Origin: Planctomycetota bacterium
GTDB lineage: Bacteria; Planctomycetota; UBA1135; GCA-002686595
Assembly (NCBI GenBank): GCA_016779205.1
Contig: JADHOC010000002.1
Coordinates: 124,001-188,000, forward strand
DNA: 64,000 nucleotides
Reading direction: 5' to 3'
Shown: piece after piece, positions 25,631 to 34,139 of the stretch
How the letters are laid out: the number at the start of each line of letters is the position of its first letter
How positions within the stretch are numbered: position 1 is the first letter of the stretch
Made by a program: the position numbers and the translations under genes
The notes under the pieces: model-generated
Seen by the model: the letters and a program-made list of their open reading frames with translations, nothing else
Told to the model about the DNA's origin: nothing
Databases searched by the model: none

Positions 25631-25636
25631 TAGACT
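25631..25636 (+). promoter_or_regulatory. candidate -10 hexamer TAGACT for the glycosyltransferase gene
   Basis: TAGACT in the 106-base gap before the GT4 gene, 34 bases from the ATG. Confidence 0.35.
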
Positions 25637-25670
25637 CCAGGGGCGTCGAACCGCGAGCTCACCTCTCCCC

Positions 25671-26834
25671 ATGCGCGTCCTGATCACGTCCCCCGTCTTC
25701 CCGCCAGACCTCGGCGGGCCCGCGGTCTACGTGCCCAGCATCGGCCGCTTCCTCATGGACCGGGGGCATGAGGTCCGGGTGATCGCGTTCTGCAGCGAGG
25801 AGCAGCCGTCCGGCCACCCGTTCCCGGTCCAGGCCATCCCGCGCGGTCCCCTGCCGATCCGCTACCTGCGCGCGTTCTTCGCCGTGCTGAAGGCGGCGGC
25901 GTGGGCAGACGTGGTGTACGTCCAGGAGCACCTCGCCCTGCTCCATGTGCTGGCTGCGCGCCTCCGGCGGCGCCCGGTCGTGATCCGGATCATGGTGGAC
26001 GGCGCCTGGGAGATCGCCCACCGCAAGGGCTGGGCGCGCGGCGACGACATCGTCAAGTTCCAGGGCCGCTCCTACGGCTGGAAGGTCGGGCTGACCCGCG
26101 CGCTGCAGCGACGGTGGTGGGGGTGGACCACGCGGATCATCTGCTGCTCGGAGTTCCTGCGGGGGATCCTCGTGAACGAGCACGGCGTGCCCGCGGACAA
26201 GGCCGTGACGGTCCTCAACGCCTACCACGGCCCGCGGGCCAGCGACGTCCCCGAGACGCGGGAGGCGGCGCGGGAGGCCCTGGGCCTGGAGCCTGGTCAC
26301 CGGTACGCGCTGACCATTTGCCGGCTCATGGGCTGGAAGCGCGTGGACGGCATCATCCGGGCGCTGGCCCGGCTGGACGACGACGTCGTGCTCCTGGTCG
26401 CCGGGGACGGCGACATGCAGGAGCCCTGGGAGGAGCTCGCCCGGGACCTCGGCGTGGAGTCCCGGGTGCGCTTCCTCGGGAACGTGCCCCACGGGAGGAT
26501 CCCCCTGCTGATCCGGGCGGCGGACGTGTTCGTGCTCAACAGCGAGTACGAGGGGCTGTCGCACACGCTGCTGGAGGTCCAGGCCATCGGCACGCCGATG
26601 ATCGCGAGCGGGGTCTGCGGGAACCCCGAGGTGGTGGAGGACGGCGTCAACGGGCTGCTCGTGGACCCCTCCGATCCCGAGGGCCTGGCGGCGGCGATGG
26701 GTCGCATCCTCGGGGACCCGGAGCTGGGTGCCAGGTTCGTGGACGCCGCCCACGGTCGCGAGGCGAGGTTCGACCGGGAGCGGACCTTCTCCCGGGTGGA
26801 GGAGCTCCTCCGGAGCGCGTCAGGGCAGACCTGA
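25671..26834 (+). CDS. glycosyltransferase family 4
   Basis: 387 residues, GT-B fold. The N-terminal half opens with VLITSPVFPPDLGGPAVY, typical of GT4 enzymes. The C-terminal half has the nucleotide-sugar site: LTICRLMGWKRVDG, LVAGDGDMQEPW, FLGNVPHGRIPLL, and the E-x7-E type segment NSEYEGLSHTLLEVQAIG followed by GVCGNPEVVEDGVNGLLVD. Likely adds a sugar to a lipid carrier or envelope glycan; donor and acceptor unknown. Followed after 213 bases by a radical SAM gene on the same strand. Confidence 0.92.
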   Translation: MRVLITSPVFPPDLGGPAVYVPSIGRFLMDRGHEVRVIAFCSEEQPSGHPFPVQAIPRGPLPIRYLRAFFAVLKAAAWADVVYVQEHLALLHVLAARLRRRPVVIRIMVDGAWEIAHRKGWARGDDIVKFQGRSYGWKVGLTRALQRRWWGWTTRIICCSEFLRGILVNEHGVPADKAVTVLNAYHGPRASDVPETREAAREALGLEPGHRYALTICRLMGWKRVDGIIRALARLDDDVVLLVAGDGDMQEPWEELARDLGVESRVRFLGNVPHGRIPLLIRAADVFVLNSEYEGLSHTLLEVQAIGTPMIASGVCGNPEVVEDGVNGLLVDPSDPEGLAAAMGRILGDPELGARFVDAAHGREARFDRERTFSRVEELLRSASGQT

Positions 26835-27047
26835 CCCCCAGAAGGCGGCTGGACCGTCTCATTCGTGGAGCGCGGCCCCGCTCGAGGGGCGATCGTTCGG
26901 TTCCTGGTTTTCTGTACCGCAGGCCCCGGGTGCTCACAGGCCGATAACATTAGGGCGTCGCCCCCGACGCGCCTCGCCGTAGCTGGGCCCTCCCCCGGGG
27001 ACGACGAAGAACCAAGCGGCCACGGGCCGCCCCCACGCCTCGCTTCC

Positions 27048-28664
27048 ATGACGCTCACCGATATCGGCCCCGGAACTGCCACGGCGATCACCTCCAACAG
27101 CCCGGCCAAGTCGATGAAGGTCCTCTTCATCAACGACTATCTCCCGCAGGAGATGCTCGGGCTCATGTGGCTCAGCCGTTCGATCAAGGACGCGGGCCAC
27201 CACGCCCAGGCGCTCTTCCTGCCGGACACGGACTGGGTCCAGAAGGCGAAGGACTACGCGCCGGACGTGGTGTGCTTCTCGGTGACGACGGGGATGCACC
27301 TGTACTTCCTCGACCTCGCGAAGCGCATCCGTACGGAGATGCCGGAGGTGTTCATCCTCTTCGGCGGCCCGCACCCCACCTTCAGCCCCGAGGTGATCGA
27401 GCTCAACGAGCACGTGGACGCGATCTGCCGCGGCGAGGGAGAGCTGGCGACGGTCGAGCTCCTCGACAAGCTCGCCGCTGGCGAGGACTACCAGTTCGTC
27501 CAGAACATGTGGTTCCGCGACCGCGAGTCGGGCGAGATCCGGAAGAACTCCCAGCGCCCGCCGGTGCAGGACCTCGACTCGCTCGGCTTCCCCGACCGCT
27601 CGATCATCTACGACGCCGGGTCGATCTACCGGGACAGCGACCGCAAGGTCTTCGTGACCCAGCGCGGCTGCCCGATGAACTGCTCCTTCTGCTTCCACCA
27701 CGCGCTGAAGAAGAAGGTCGTGGGGACCACGAACGCCAAGTACGTGCGCAAGCGGACCGTGGACCACGTGATCGCCGAGATCAAGGACGTCCGCGACAAG
27801 TACAACCTGAAGTTCGTCCACTTCCTCGACGACATCTTCAACCTCTCCGGCAAGTGGCTGGACGAGTTCTGCGAGAAGTACCCCAAGGAGGTGGGCCTCC
27901 CGTTCGACGTCATCCTGATGGCGAACATGACGCGGGAGCACCACATCGAGAAGCTCAAGAAGGCCGGCTGCGTCTACGCGCGGATCGCCTTCGAGTCGGC
28001 GAACGACTACATCCGGAACGCTGTCTTCCGCAAGAACACGACGCTTCAGCAGCTCGAGGACTCCGCGCGCTGGATCAAGGAGCACGGCATCCGCCTCGGC
28101 TCCCTCAACATGCTCGGCGGCCCCGGCGCCTCGCTCGACGACGAGCTTGAGACGGTGGAGCTCAACATCCGCTGCAAGGTGGACCACCCCCTGGTCTCGA
28201 TCATGCAGCCGTACCCCATGTTCGACATCGAGGAGATGACCGAGGACATGGGCTACGCGGTGGCGGCCTACGACGACTTCCCCGTGAAGTTCAACCGGAC
28301 CTCGTCCATCGAGTTCGAGAACAAGCGGCAGATCGAGAACCTGCACAAGCTCTTCCCGATCGTCATCCGCAGCCCGTGGATGATGCGCTTCATCAAGCCG
28401 ATGATCCGCCAGATCTGGCTGAGCCGGGTGTACCTGATCATGTACATGCTCCACTCCGAGTGGATGGTGTCGGAGCAGGCGAAGCTCTACGCGAACGCCC
28501 AGGGTCTGAGCGGCCCGCGGTACTGGACGAGCGTGGACTTCGTGCGCCGCGTCTCCGTCAAGGGCTTCATCCGGACCTGGGAGAACCTGTTCGGCAAGGT
28601 GGCGCAGCGCGTGGCGCTGAAGCTGCAGATGGGCGACGAGCGGGTCGTCGCTCACATGGACTGA
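27048..28664 (+). CDS. B12-binding-domain radical SAM protein
   Basis: 538 residues. An N-terminal cobalamin-binding-like Rossmann domain (about 23-140; MKVLFINDYLP, VVCFSVTTGMH, ILFGGPHPTFSPE) precedes a radical SAM core whose cluster motif is Cys208-x3-Cys212-x2-Cys215 in RGCPMNCSFCF. FLDDIFNLS and NMLGGPGASLDDE are later family segments. The C-terminus contains a hydrophobic basic region (about 440-480), suggesting membrane association. Such proteins methylate or rearrange unactivated carbons in lipids and cofactors. The start is uncertain: ATG 27114 begins exactly at the domain, ATG 27048 adds 22 low-complexity residues. No Shine-Dalgarno helps. The 213 bases upstream hold a TAACAT near 26944 but nothing else clear. 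Confidence 0.85.
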   Translation: MTLTDIGPGTATAITSNSPAKSMKVLFINDYLPQEMLGLMWLSRSIKDAGHHAQALFLPDTDWVQKAKDYAPDVVCFSVTTGMHLYFLDLAKRIRTEMPEVFILFGGPHPTFSPEVIELNEHVDAICRGEGELATVELLDKLAAGEDYQFVQNMWFRDRESGEIRKNSQRPPVQDLDSLGFPDRSIIYDAGSIYRDSDRKVFVTQRGCPMNCSFCFHHALKKKVVGTTNAKYVRKRTVDHVIAEIKDVRDKYNLKFVHFLDDIFNLSGKWLDEFCEKYPKEVGLPFDVILMANMTREHHIEKLKKAGCVYARIAFESANDYIRNAVFRKNTTLQQLEDSARWIKEHGIRLGSLNMLGGPGASLDDELETVELNIRCKVDHPLVSIMQPYPMFDIEEMTEDMGYAVAAYDDFPVKFNRTSSIEFENKRQIENLHKLFPIVIRSPWMMRFIKPMIRQIWLSRVYLIMYMLHSEWMVSEQAKLYANAQGLSGPRYWTSVDFVRRVSVKGFIRTWENLFGKVAQRVALKLQMGDERVVAHMD

Positions 28665-28699
28665 GCGGGCTGGCCCCGAACGCCCCTTCGACGGAAGGC

Positions 28700-28721
28700 G
28701 GGCGAGCGAGTAGGCTCGCCC
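28700..28721 (+). promoter_or_regulatory. hairpin with TAGGCT hexamer directly before the selenoprotein start
   Basis: Eight-base arms (28700-28707, 28714-28721) around GAGTAG end one base before the ATG at 28723; TAGGCT (28711-28716), six bases from the ATG, is a candidate -10. If transcription starts near the ATG, the hairpin is DNA-level symmetry rather than RNA. Confidence 0.4.
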
Positions 28722-28722
28722 C

Positions 28723-30051
28723 ATGCTCATCACGTCCCTCCTCGTTGCGGTGCTCCAGCAGGGGCCGCCGGCTCAGGCGCTGCCTGCAGAGGCCACCCCC
28801 GCGTCCCAGGCCGACGCTCCCCTGCTGCGCCGCGTCGACCTCGAGGACTGGCGCGCGCACCTGCTGCCTGGCGCGGCGGATCTGCGCTTCGCTCAGATCG
28901 CCTGGGAGCCGACCTTCATGGACGGGGTGCGCCGGGCGAGCGAGGAGGAGCGGCCGCTCCTGCTCTGGCTGATGAACGGGCACCCGCTCGGGTGCACATG
29001 AGGCAATGGCCTGGCGGACCGGAGGTCCGTCTTCACCGAGGAGGTCGTCGAGCGGGCGGCCCGCTTCACCTGCGCGGCGGACGAGGTCTGGCGCCTCCAG
29101 CGGGGTTCTGACGACGACTGCGTCCTGTTCCAGCGCTGGAGCAACGGCGGCAAGCGCATCACCGACGGCGGGACACGGCAGGGCTTCTGGGTCTTCGCCC
29201 CGGGGGGCAAGGTGCTCGGGCGCATCAACTCCCGGTCGCCGGAGCGGGTGGGCGCCATGCTCGACGCGGCCCTGGAGCGCTGGGGAGACCTGGCGGAGGA
29301 GGAGCGGCGGCTGGACCCCGAGGCCGATCGCGCCCCCGCTCACCGCTGGGAGGACGGCTTCCCGGAGGGCGGCCTCGTGCTCTCCAGGATCTCCCGCGAC
29401 CTCTCCCCCGAGGGGCTCAGCGCGAGCCCCTCGAACCGCTGGAACCGGGACACCCTGTGGTGCTCGAAGGGGGAGGTGAAGGCCATGCTGCCCGAGCTGT
29501 CGGAGGTCATCCTCGGACCGGCAGGGCCGGAGGGCATCGACCTTCAGCCGCTGGCGGACCGGTTGGCGCAGTTCGCCCTGGTGGACGACGCTCGCGGGCA
29601 GACCCTCCCCTACGCCCCGGCGGAGATCGAGCGCGCGCGGCTGGTCGGGCGCGTGGTGGAGGTGAACGGGCCGAAGGTGAGGGTCGAGCTCACCGGGAGC
29701 ACCAAGGCGAGTGCGGCGGACACCTGGCTCCTGGGGGACAACAACTGGACCCCCAGGCGGAGGATCCCCCACGGCGTGGAGTGCGAGCTGCTCGGCACGG
29801 CCACCCTGGACCTCGAGGACCGCTCGTTCGAGGCGTTCGAGCTCGTGGCCGTCGGGACCCGGTGGGGCCGGACGACCTTCAATGGCCGGGGCAAGGACCT
29901 CGGCCCGAGCCCGATCGGCTTCCACCTCACCCTGACCGCCGACCGCGTGGCGCCCACCTTCGCGTCGCTCTACGGTGTGGACTGGATCCCCCGGCCCGAG
30001 GTCCCCACCTGGCGAGATTCACCCGCGGAGTCGGGATTGGAGCGGCGCTGA
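28723..30051 (+). CDS. putative selenoprotein, thioredoxin-like domain, in-frame UGA at codon 93
   Basis: Read through the TGA at 28999-29001, the frame stays open for 442 residues. The N-terminal signal peptide (LLVAVLQQGPPAQA) leads into RPLLLWLMNGHPLGCT-U-GNGLADR, a thioredoxin-like setting with Cys91 two residues before the UGA-encoded position 93. Downstream are FTCAADEVW, FWVFAPGGKVLGRI (fold-completing strands) and a separate C-terminal domain (about 255-430). Protein-like sequence on both sides, no ATG or GTG restart for 200 bases after the UGA, and a hairpin with a GG-starting loop at the right distance all point to selenocysteine. Alternatives are a nonsense mutation or read error. 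UGA is a normal stop elsewhere in the window, so recoding must be local. The selA/selB/selC genes are not in view. Confidence 0.72.
29007..29038 (+). promoter_or_regulatory. SECIS-like hairpin just downstream of the in-frame UGA
   Basis: Upper stem of eight pairs (29013-29020 with 29024-29031, one G-U) closed by a GGA loop at 29021-29023; a short lower stem (29007-29009 with 29036-29038) lies across internal loops. The apical loop begins 20 bases after the UGA and starts with two Gs, which fits the published bacterial SECIS pattern of a loop 16-37 bases downstream with an early G. Confidence 0.6.
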
Positions 30052-30077
30052 CGGGTTTGAACGCGGCGCCGGTCGCC

Positions 30078-30083
30078 TATCCT
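30078..30083 (+). promoter_or_regulatory. candidate -10 hexamer TATCCT
   Basis: TATCCT seven bases before the ATG at 30091. A TTTGAAC stretch about 15-16 bases upstream could serve as -35. Confidence 0.45.
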
Positions 30084-30090
30084 CCGTCCC

Positions 30091-31221
30091 ATGGCTCGCT
30101 TCATCACCCTCATCCTCGCGCTGGTCGCCGTCGCCATCGCCAGCTTCGCGCTCTGGATGAGGGCGGGGAGCGACGCCGCCGATCTGTCCGAGGCCGAGAT
30201 CGAGGCCGCCCGTACGAGCGGCTCCGGCGCACGCGCCATCGAGCTGGAGGCCGCCGAGGACGCCCGGCCCCTCGCCACGCTGACCGGCCTGCGTGAGATG
30301 GTGGACCGCGCGGCGCTCGCGACCGAGGTCGCGCGGATCGAGGCCCGCCTCGCGGCTGCGGAGGGCGAGGAGCGCGGGCTGCTCACGGTCCTGCTGGCCG
30401 AGGGGAACCGGATGTTGGGTGACCTCGAACGGGCCTTCGGCCTCGCCGAGGCCGGCGTCGAGCTCCTCCCGGGGAACAGCCAGGCGCACTTCATCCTCGC
30501 GGAGACCATCATGGCGCGGGTCGTCCGGGAGGCCGAGACCGGCGGCGTGTCCGCCATGGTGAGCGCCCTTGATGAGGTGAAGCGCTACCAGTCCGAGCTC
30601 GCGGCTGCTGTGGCCCTTGATCCGGCCAACGTGGACGCTCGGGTGCGCCAGATCATCGTCTACGCCTTCGGCCCGTGGCCGATCGGGAGCAAGAAGAAGG
30701 CCCGCGGCCTGATCGAGGAGCTCGGTGAGTTCGACGCCTTCCGCCGCGACTTCTGGGAGGTGCAGCTGCTCGTCGGGGACGACGATCGGATCGACGAGGC
30801 GCTCGCGGGGTTCCGCGGGCTGCAGGCGGCGCGGCCCGATGACCCCGATGTGATCTACAACATCGGCGAGCTCCTGGCGAAGAAGGACGAGTGGGCAGGC
30901 GCCGCCGCCGAGTTCGATCGGCTCGTGGAGGTCCCCCGGACGCAGCGCGCGTTCCAGGCCATGTACCAGGGGGCCAAGGCCCGCTCGAGCGGGGGCTTCG
31001 AGCTCGAACGCGCGCTCTCGGACCTCGAGGAGTACGAGTCTGCTCGACCCCTCGGGGACCTGATGCCGAACCTCGCGCGGGTGGCCTATCACCGGGGCAA
31101 CGTGCTCTCGAAGCTCGGGCGTGAGGGCGAGGCCCGGGCGGCGTACGAGCGCTCGCTGGAGCTCGACCCGGATCGTGAACGGGTGAAGCAGGCGCTGGAG
31201 GCGCTGGGCTCCGGTGAGTGA
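30091..31221 (+). CDS. membrane-anchored TPR protein
   Basis: 376 residues. A single N-terminal membrane segment (about 4-24) without an obvious cleavage site, then helical repeats. TPR-like units are recognisable around 95-130 (AEGNRMLGDLERAFGLAEAG), 245-300 (VIYNIGELLAKKDEWAGAAAEF) and 330-370 (AYHRGNVLSKLGREGEARAAYE, ending LELDPDRERV). Likely scaffolding role at the membrane. The next gene starts inside its last codons, so the two are coupled. Confidence 0.8.
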   Translation: MARFITLILALVAVAIASFALWMRAGSDAADLSEAEIEAARTSGSGARAIELEAAEDARPLATLTGLREMVDRAALATEVARIEARLAAAEGEERGLLTVLLAEGNRMLGDLERAFGLAEAGVELLPGNSQAHFILAETIMARVVREAETGGVSAMVSALDEVKRYQSELAAAVALDPANVDARVRQIIVYAFGPWPIGSKKKARGLIEELGEFDAFRRDFWEVQLLVGDDDRIDEALAGFRGLQAARPDDPDVIYNIGELLAKKDEWAGAAAEFDRLVEVPRTQRAFQAMYQGAKARSSGGFELERALSDLEEYESARPLGDLMPNLARVAYHRGNVLSKLGREGEARAAYERSLELDPDRERVKQALEALGSGE

Positions 31222-32206
31222 GCCGTCGCGGTCGGGGGCCGTCGCGGTGGGGATCGACGGGGGCGGGACCAGCACGCGGGTGCTGCTGGTGGACGGTGAG
31301 GGGCGGCGGCTCGGCGAGGGGCAGAGCGGGAGCGGCAATCTCCACGACGTGGGGGCGTCCCAGCTCCAGGTCCATGTCGACGAGGCGTGGCGTGGCGCCT
31401 GGGCCGCTGCGGGGACCGAACCGCGCGCGGCCGACTCGGTCTTCTGCGCCATGGCCAGCGTCGGCACCCCGGGGAACCGGGAGACGGTGCGCGACCTCGT
31501 CGCGAGGGTCGGCGTGGGGGCGCCTGGAGCCGTGGAGGTGGACATCGACCTCGTGGGCGCGCTCGCCGGAGGGCTGGGCGGCGGCGACGGGATCGTGCTC
31601 ATCGCGGGCACAGGGAGCTCCTGCTTCGGGCGCGACGGTTCGGGCCGCACGTTCCAATCGGGCGGCTGGGGGAGCCTGTTGGATGACGTGGGGAGCGCGA
31701 CCTGGCTCGGAACCGGCGCCATGATCGCCGCGATCCGCGCCTTCGATGGCCGAGGCCCTGGGACCTCCCTCGAGGGCAGCGTCATGGAGACCCTCGGCCT
31801 CGGGCACATGAGAGAGCTGCTCCCGGTGATCGACAGCGGGACCGGCGTGCGGGCCCGCCGGGCCAGGCTGGCGCGCCTGGTGACCGGGGCCGCCGAGGAG
31901 GGGGACGAGGTGGCCCGGCGCCTCCTCAAGGAGGGCGCCGCCGCGCTCGCCGAGTGCGTGGAGGCGGTCCACGGGAGGCTCGAATTCCGGGGCGAGGCCG
32001 TCGAGGTGGCGCTCACGGGGGGGCTGGGCGAGCACGTCCCCGCCTACCGGGAGCTGGTGCACCGCGCCGTCGAGCGGCGGATCCCAGGGGCCCGGTGCGT
32101 CAGGGCGCGGGCGTCCAACCTGGTGGGCGCGGCGCTCGAGGCCCTCCAGCGCCTACCCGGGGACCCCGGGCCCGCGGCCCGCGCCCGGCTCCTCGGAGCC
32201 GACTGA
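31214..32206 (+). CDS. BadF/BadG-type kinase, N-acetylglucosamine-kinase-like
   Basis: 330 residues of the ASKHA fold. Phosphate 1 motif GIDGGGTSTRVLLVD (13-27), then the DIDLVGALAGG region, the IAGTGSS adenosine/phosphate 2 loop, GGWGSLLDDVGSATWLG (substrate lid typical of the GlcNAc kinase branch) and ALTGGLGEHV near the C-terminus. Probably phosphorylates an amino sugar for recycling of cell-wall or glycan fragments. GTG start overlaps the TPR stop by eight bases. Confidence 0.87.
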   Translation: MSEPSRSGAVAVGIDGGGTSTRVLLVDGEGRRLGEGQSGSGNLHDVGASQLQVHVDEAWRGAWAAAGTEPRAADSVFCAMASVGTPGNRETVRDLVARVGVGAPGAVEVDIDLVGALAGGLGGGDGIVLIAGTGSSCFGRDGSGRTFQSGGWGSLLDDVGSATWLGTGAMIAAIRAFDGRGPGTSLEGSVMETLGLGHMRELLPVIDSGTGVRARRARLARLVTGAAEEGDEVARRLLKEGAAALAECVEAVHGRLEFRGEAVEVALTGGLGEHVPAYRELVHRAVERRIPGARCVRARASNLVGAALEALQRLPGDPGPAARARLLGAD

Positions 32207-32367
32207 ACCGTCGCCCGACGGGCCGCCTGCTTCAGATGGGCTCCCGGGCCCCCGTGGGGGCCTATCCCGGCTATCCTGTCGCGACTGCGTCCACCCCTGT
32301 TCCGGTCCCGTGACACCCCTCTCCTTGGAGCGGGCCCAGGCGACCCACAGGCCCGGCGACGCGGGGA

Positions 32368-32382
32368 TGGCACAGCCCTTGC
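32368..32382 (+). promoter_or_regulatory. sigma-54-type promoter TGGCAC-N5-TTGC
   Basis: TGGCAC (32368-32373), five bases, TTGC (32379-32382): both invariant doublets GG and GC at the standard spacing. It lies 34 bases before the ATG at 32417 in a 210-base gap. An alternative TATCCT at 32272-32277 would give a 140-base leader. Confidence 0.55.
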
Positions 32383-32416
32383 GACCTGCGGGGGAGAACC
32401 CGTCCCGGAACCTCCC

Positions 32417-33448
32417 ATGCGACTCCGCCCCCAAGCTCCCACCGCCCTGATCCTCGCCCTCGCGGTGATCTCCTGCCAGGCAGGGGAGGGTGGCGTGCGG
32501 GTCGAGTCAGCGGGCACCACGGCCACCCGGGTCGCGCCGCCCCTGCCCCTCGAGGGCAGCGCCTGGGACGCCGCCGGTGAGTTCGCGCTTCCGGAGGTGC
32601 CCCCTGGCAACTACCCCGGGCTGCACAACGTCTACCGGTTCAGCGACCGGATCATCACGGGGAGCGAGCCGGTGGACCGCGAGGCCCTGGCCCAGCTCGA
32701 GGCCTGGGGTGTGAAGACGATCCTCTCCGTTGACGGCAAGGCGCCGGACGTGGAGGGGGCGGAGCTGCTCGGGCTGCGGTACGTGCACGTGCCCATTCAG
32801 TACAAGGGGATCACGGAGGACCAGGTGCTCCAGATCGCCAAGGCCTTCCGTGAGCTGGAGGCGCCCTTCTACGTGCACTGCTTCCACGGGCGCCACCGCG
32901 GCCCGGCCGCCGCGGCGATCGGCTCGGTGGCCCTCGACGGGTTGAACCGCGACCGCGCCATCGCAGAGATGCGGCACTGGTGCACCACCGCGAAGAAGTA
33001 CGAGGGGCTGTACCTCACCGTGGCCACGGCGGAGTTCCCCACGGCCGAGGAGACCGCGGCCTATGACTTCGACTTCGCGTCGGCTCAGCGTCCCTCCGGT
33101 CTGCGCGAGGCGATGATCACCCTCACCCGTTCCTGGGACGAGGTGAAGCTGATCCGCAAGAACGGCTGGGAGCCGAGCGCGGATCACCCGGACGTCGATC
33201 CGCTGCGGTCGGCGACCACGGTGCTCCAGCACCTGGACGCCTGCGCCGAGATGGACGAGACCGCGGCGTTCGCCGACGACTTCCGGGCGTGGCTGACGGA
33301 CAGCCGCGAGGGGACCGGGCGGATCGTCGAGCTCCTGACCGACTGCCGCGCCGAGCCGGGCGCAGACCGCTCGGCTGAGCTCGAGCTGGCCTACGAGGCG
33401 GTCGCCGAGAGCTGCCTCGAGTGTCACTCGGTCTACCGCAACCGCTGA
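32417..33448 (+). CDS. lipoprotein: tyrosine-phosphatase-like domain fused to a cytochrome c'-like domain
   Basis: 343 residues. A type II signal ends at Cys20 (LAVISC). Residues about 65-215 form a dual-specificity phosphatase-like fold: YRFSDRIITGSEP, a strand ILSVDGKAPD, and the P-loop HCFHGRHRG with nucleophile Cys155 and Arg161 (C-x5-R). The remaining helical part ends with CLECHSVYR (Cys333-His337), a single haem-c site at the extreme C-terminus followed by a Tyr-Arg, as in four-helix-bundle cytochrome c'. Both parts face the periplasm. A haem-gated or redox-sensitive phosphatase is possible; function is inference. Confidence 0.8.
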   Translation: MRLRPQAPTALILALAVISCQAGEGGVRVESAGTTATRVAPPLPLEGSAWDAAGEFALPEVPPGNYPGLHNVYRFSDRIITGSEPVDREALAQLEAWGVKTILSVDGKAPDVEGAELLGLRYVHVPIQYKGITEDQVLQIAKAFRELEAPFYVHCFHGRHRGPAAAAIGSVALDGLNRDRAIAEMRHWCTTAKKYEGLYLTVATAEFPTAEETAAYDFDFASAQRPSGLREAMITLTRSWDEVKLIRKNGWEPSADHPDVDPLRSATTVLQHLDACAEMDETAAFADDFRAWLTDSREGTGRIVELLTDCRAEPGADRSAELELAYEAVAESCLECHSVYRNR

Positions 33449-33465
33449 TCGCATCCCCTGCGTGG

Positions 33466-33471
33466 TAGCCT
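33466..33471 (+). promoter_or_regulatory. candidate -10 hexamer TAGCCT
   Basis: TAGCCT in the 85-base gap before the LABN gene, 62 bases from its ATG. Confidence 0.3.
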
Positions 33472-33533
33472 CTTGAGAGGCCGGCACGGCGAGCGAGCCT
33501 CCCTGGACCGCTGAAACACGCCGCCCCTCGAAG

Positions 33534-34139
33534 ATGACGTGGATGGAGGCAATCGGCTGGCTGGGCAACGCCTGTTACTTCTCCAGGTTCGTCGTCCAGT
33601 GGCTGCTCTCCGAGCGCGCTGGCCGGAGCGTGGCGCCGCGGGCTTTCTGGTGGCTCTCCGTGGCCGGCGCCGTGCTGCTGGGCGGCTACGCCGTCCACCT
33701 CGGTGACCTTCCGCTGAGCCTCGGGTACGGGCTGACGTTCATCATCTACCTGCGCAACGTGTCCATCGCCTACCTGGGCCCCAGGGCCGGGCGCCTCAGC
33801 CGCCGACCGGCCCTCCTGCTCGCGGGCCTCAGCGGCCTCGGGTTCCTCACGCTGGCCCTGGAGCGGGCCGTCGCCGGCACCGCCGACGCCCTCTGGGTCG
33901 CCGTCGCGTTCCTCGGCCAGTCCCTCTTCGGCTCGCGCTTCGTGGTTCAGTGGTACGCGAGCGAGCGAACGGGGGACGCCCACTTCCCGGCGTCCTTCTG
34001 GTGGCTGAGCCTCTCCGGCAACCTGCTGCTGCTGGCCTATGTCTTCGAGCTCGGGGACCCGATCTTCATCGCGGGGTTCCTCCCGGGGCCCCTCGTCCAG
34101 GCCCGGAACCTCTGGCTCCTCCGTCGAGCCGCCGCGTGA
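33534..34139 (+). CDS. membrane protein with two LABN (lipid A biosynthesis N-terminal) domains
   Basis: 201 residues, six hydrophobic helices arranged as two tandem copies of the three-helix LABN unit. Each copy has the motif SRFVVQW followed by SER, a WWLS segment and LG(D)P/L: first copy about 14-90 (YFSRFVVQWLLSERAG), second about 128-197 (FGSRFVVQWYASERTG). LABN occurs fused to LpxB or alone in SWEET/PQ-loop-like membrane proteins. No LpxB enzyme domain here, so a lipid-handling or transporter role is possible. Stops directly next to the convergent channel gene. Confidence 0.85.
   Translation: MTWMEAIGWLGNACYFSRFVVQWLLSERAGRSVAPRAFWWLSVAGAVLLGGYAVHLGDLPLSLGYGLTFIIYLRNVSIAYLGPRAGRLSRRPALLLAGLSGLGFLTLALERAVAGTADALWVAVAFLGQSLFGSRFVVQWYASERTGDAHFPASFWWLSLSGNLLLLAYVFELGDPIFIAGFLPGPLVQARNLWLLRRAAA

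Noticed and set aside
28999-29001. TGA reassigned as a sense codon throughout the genome
   Set aside because: Most genes here end in TGA at sensible positions, so a general code change is not supported; only local recoding fits.
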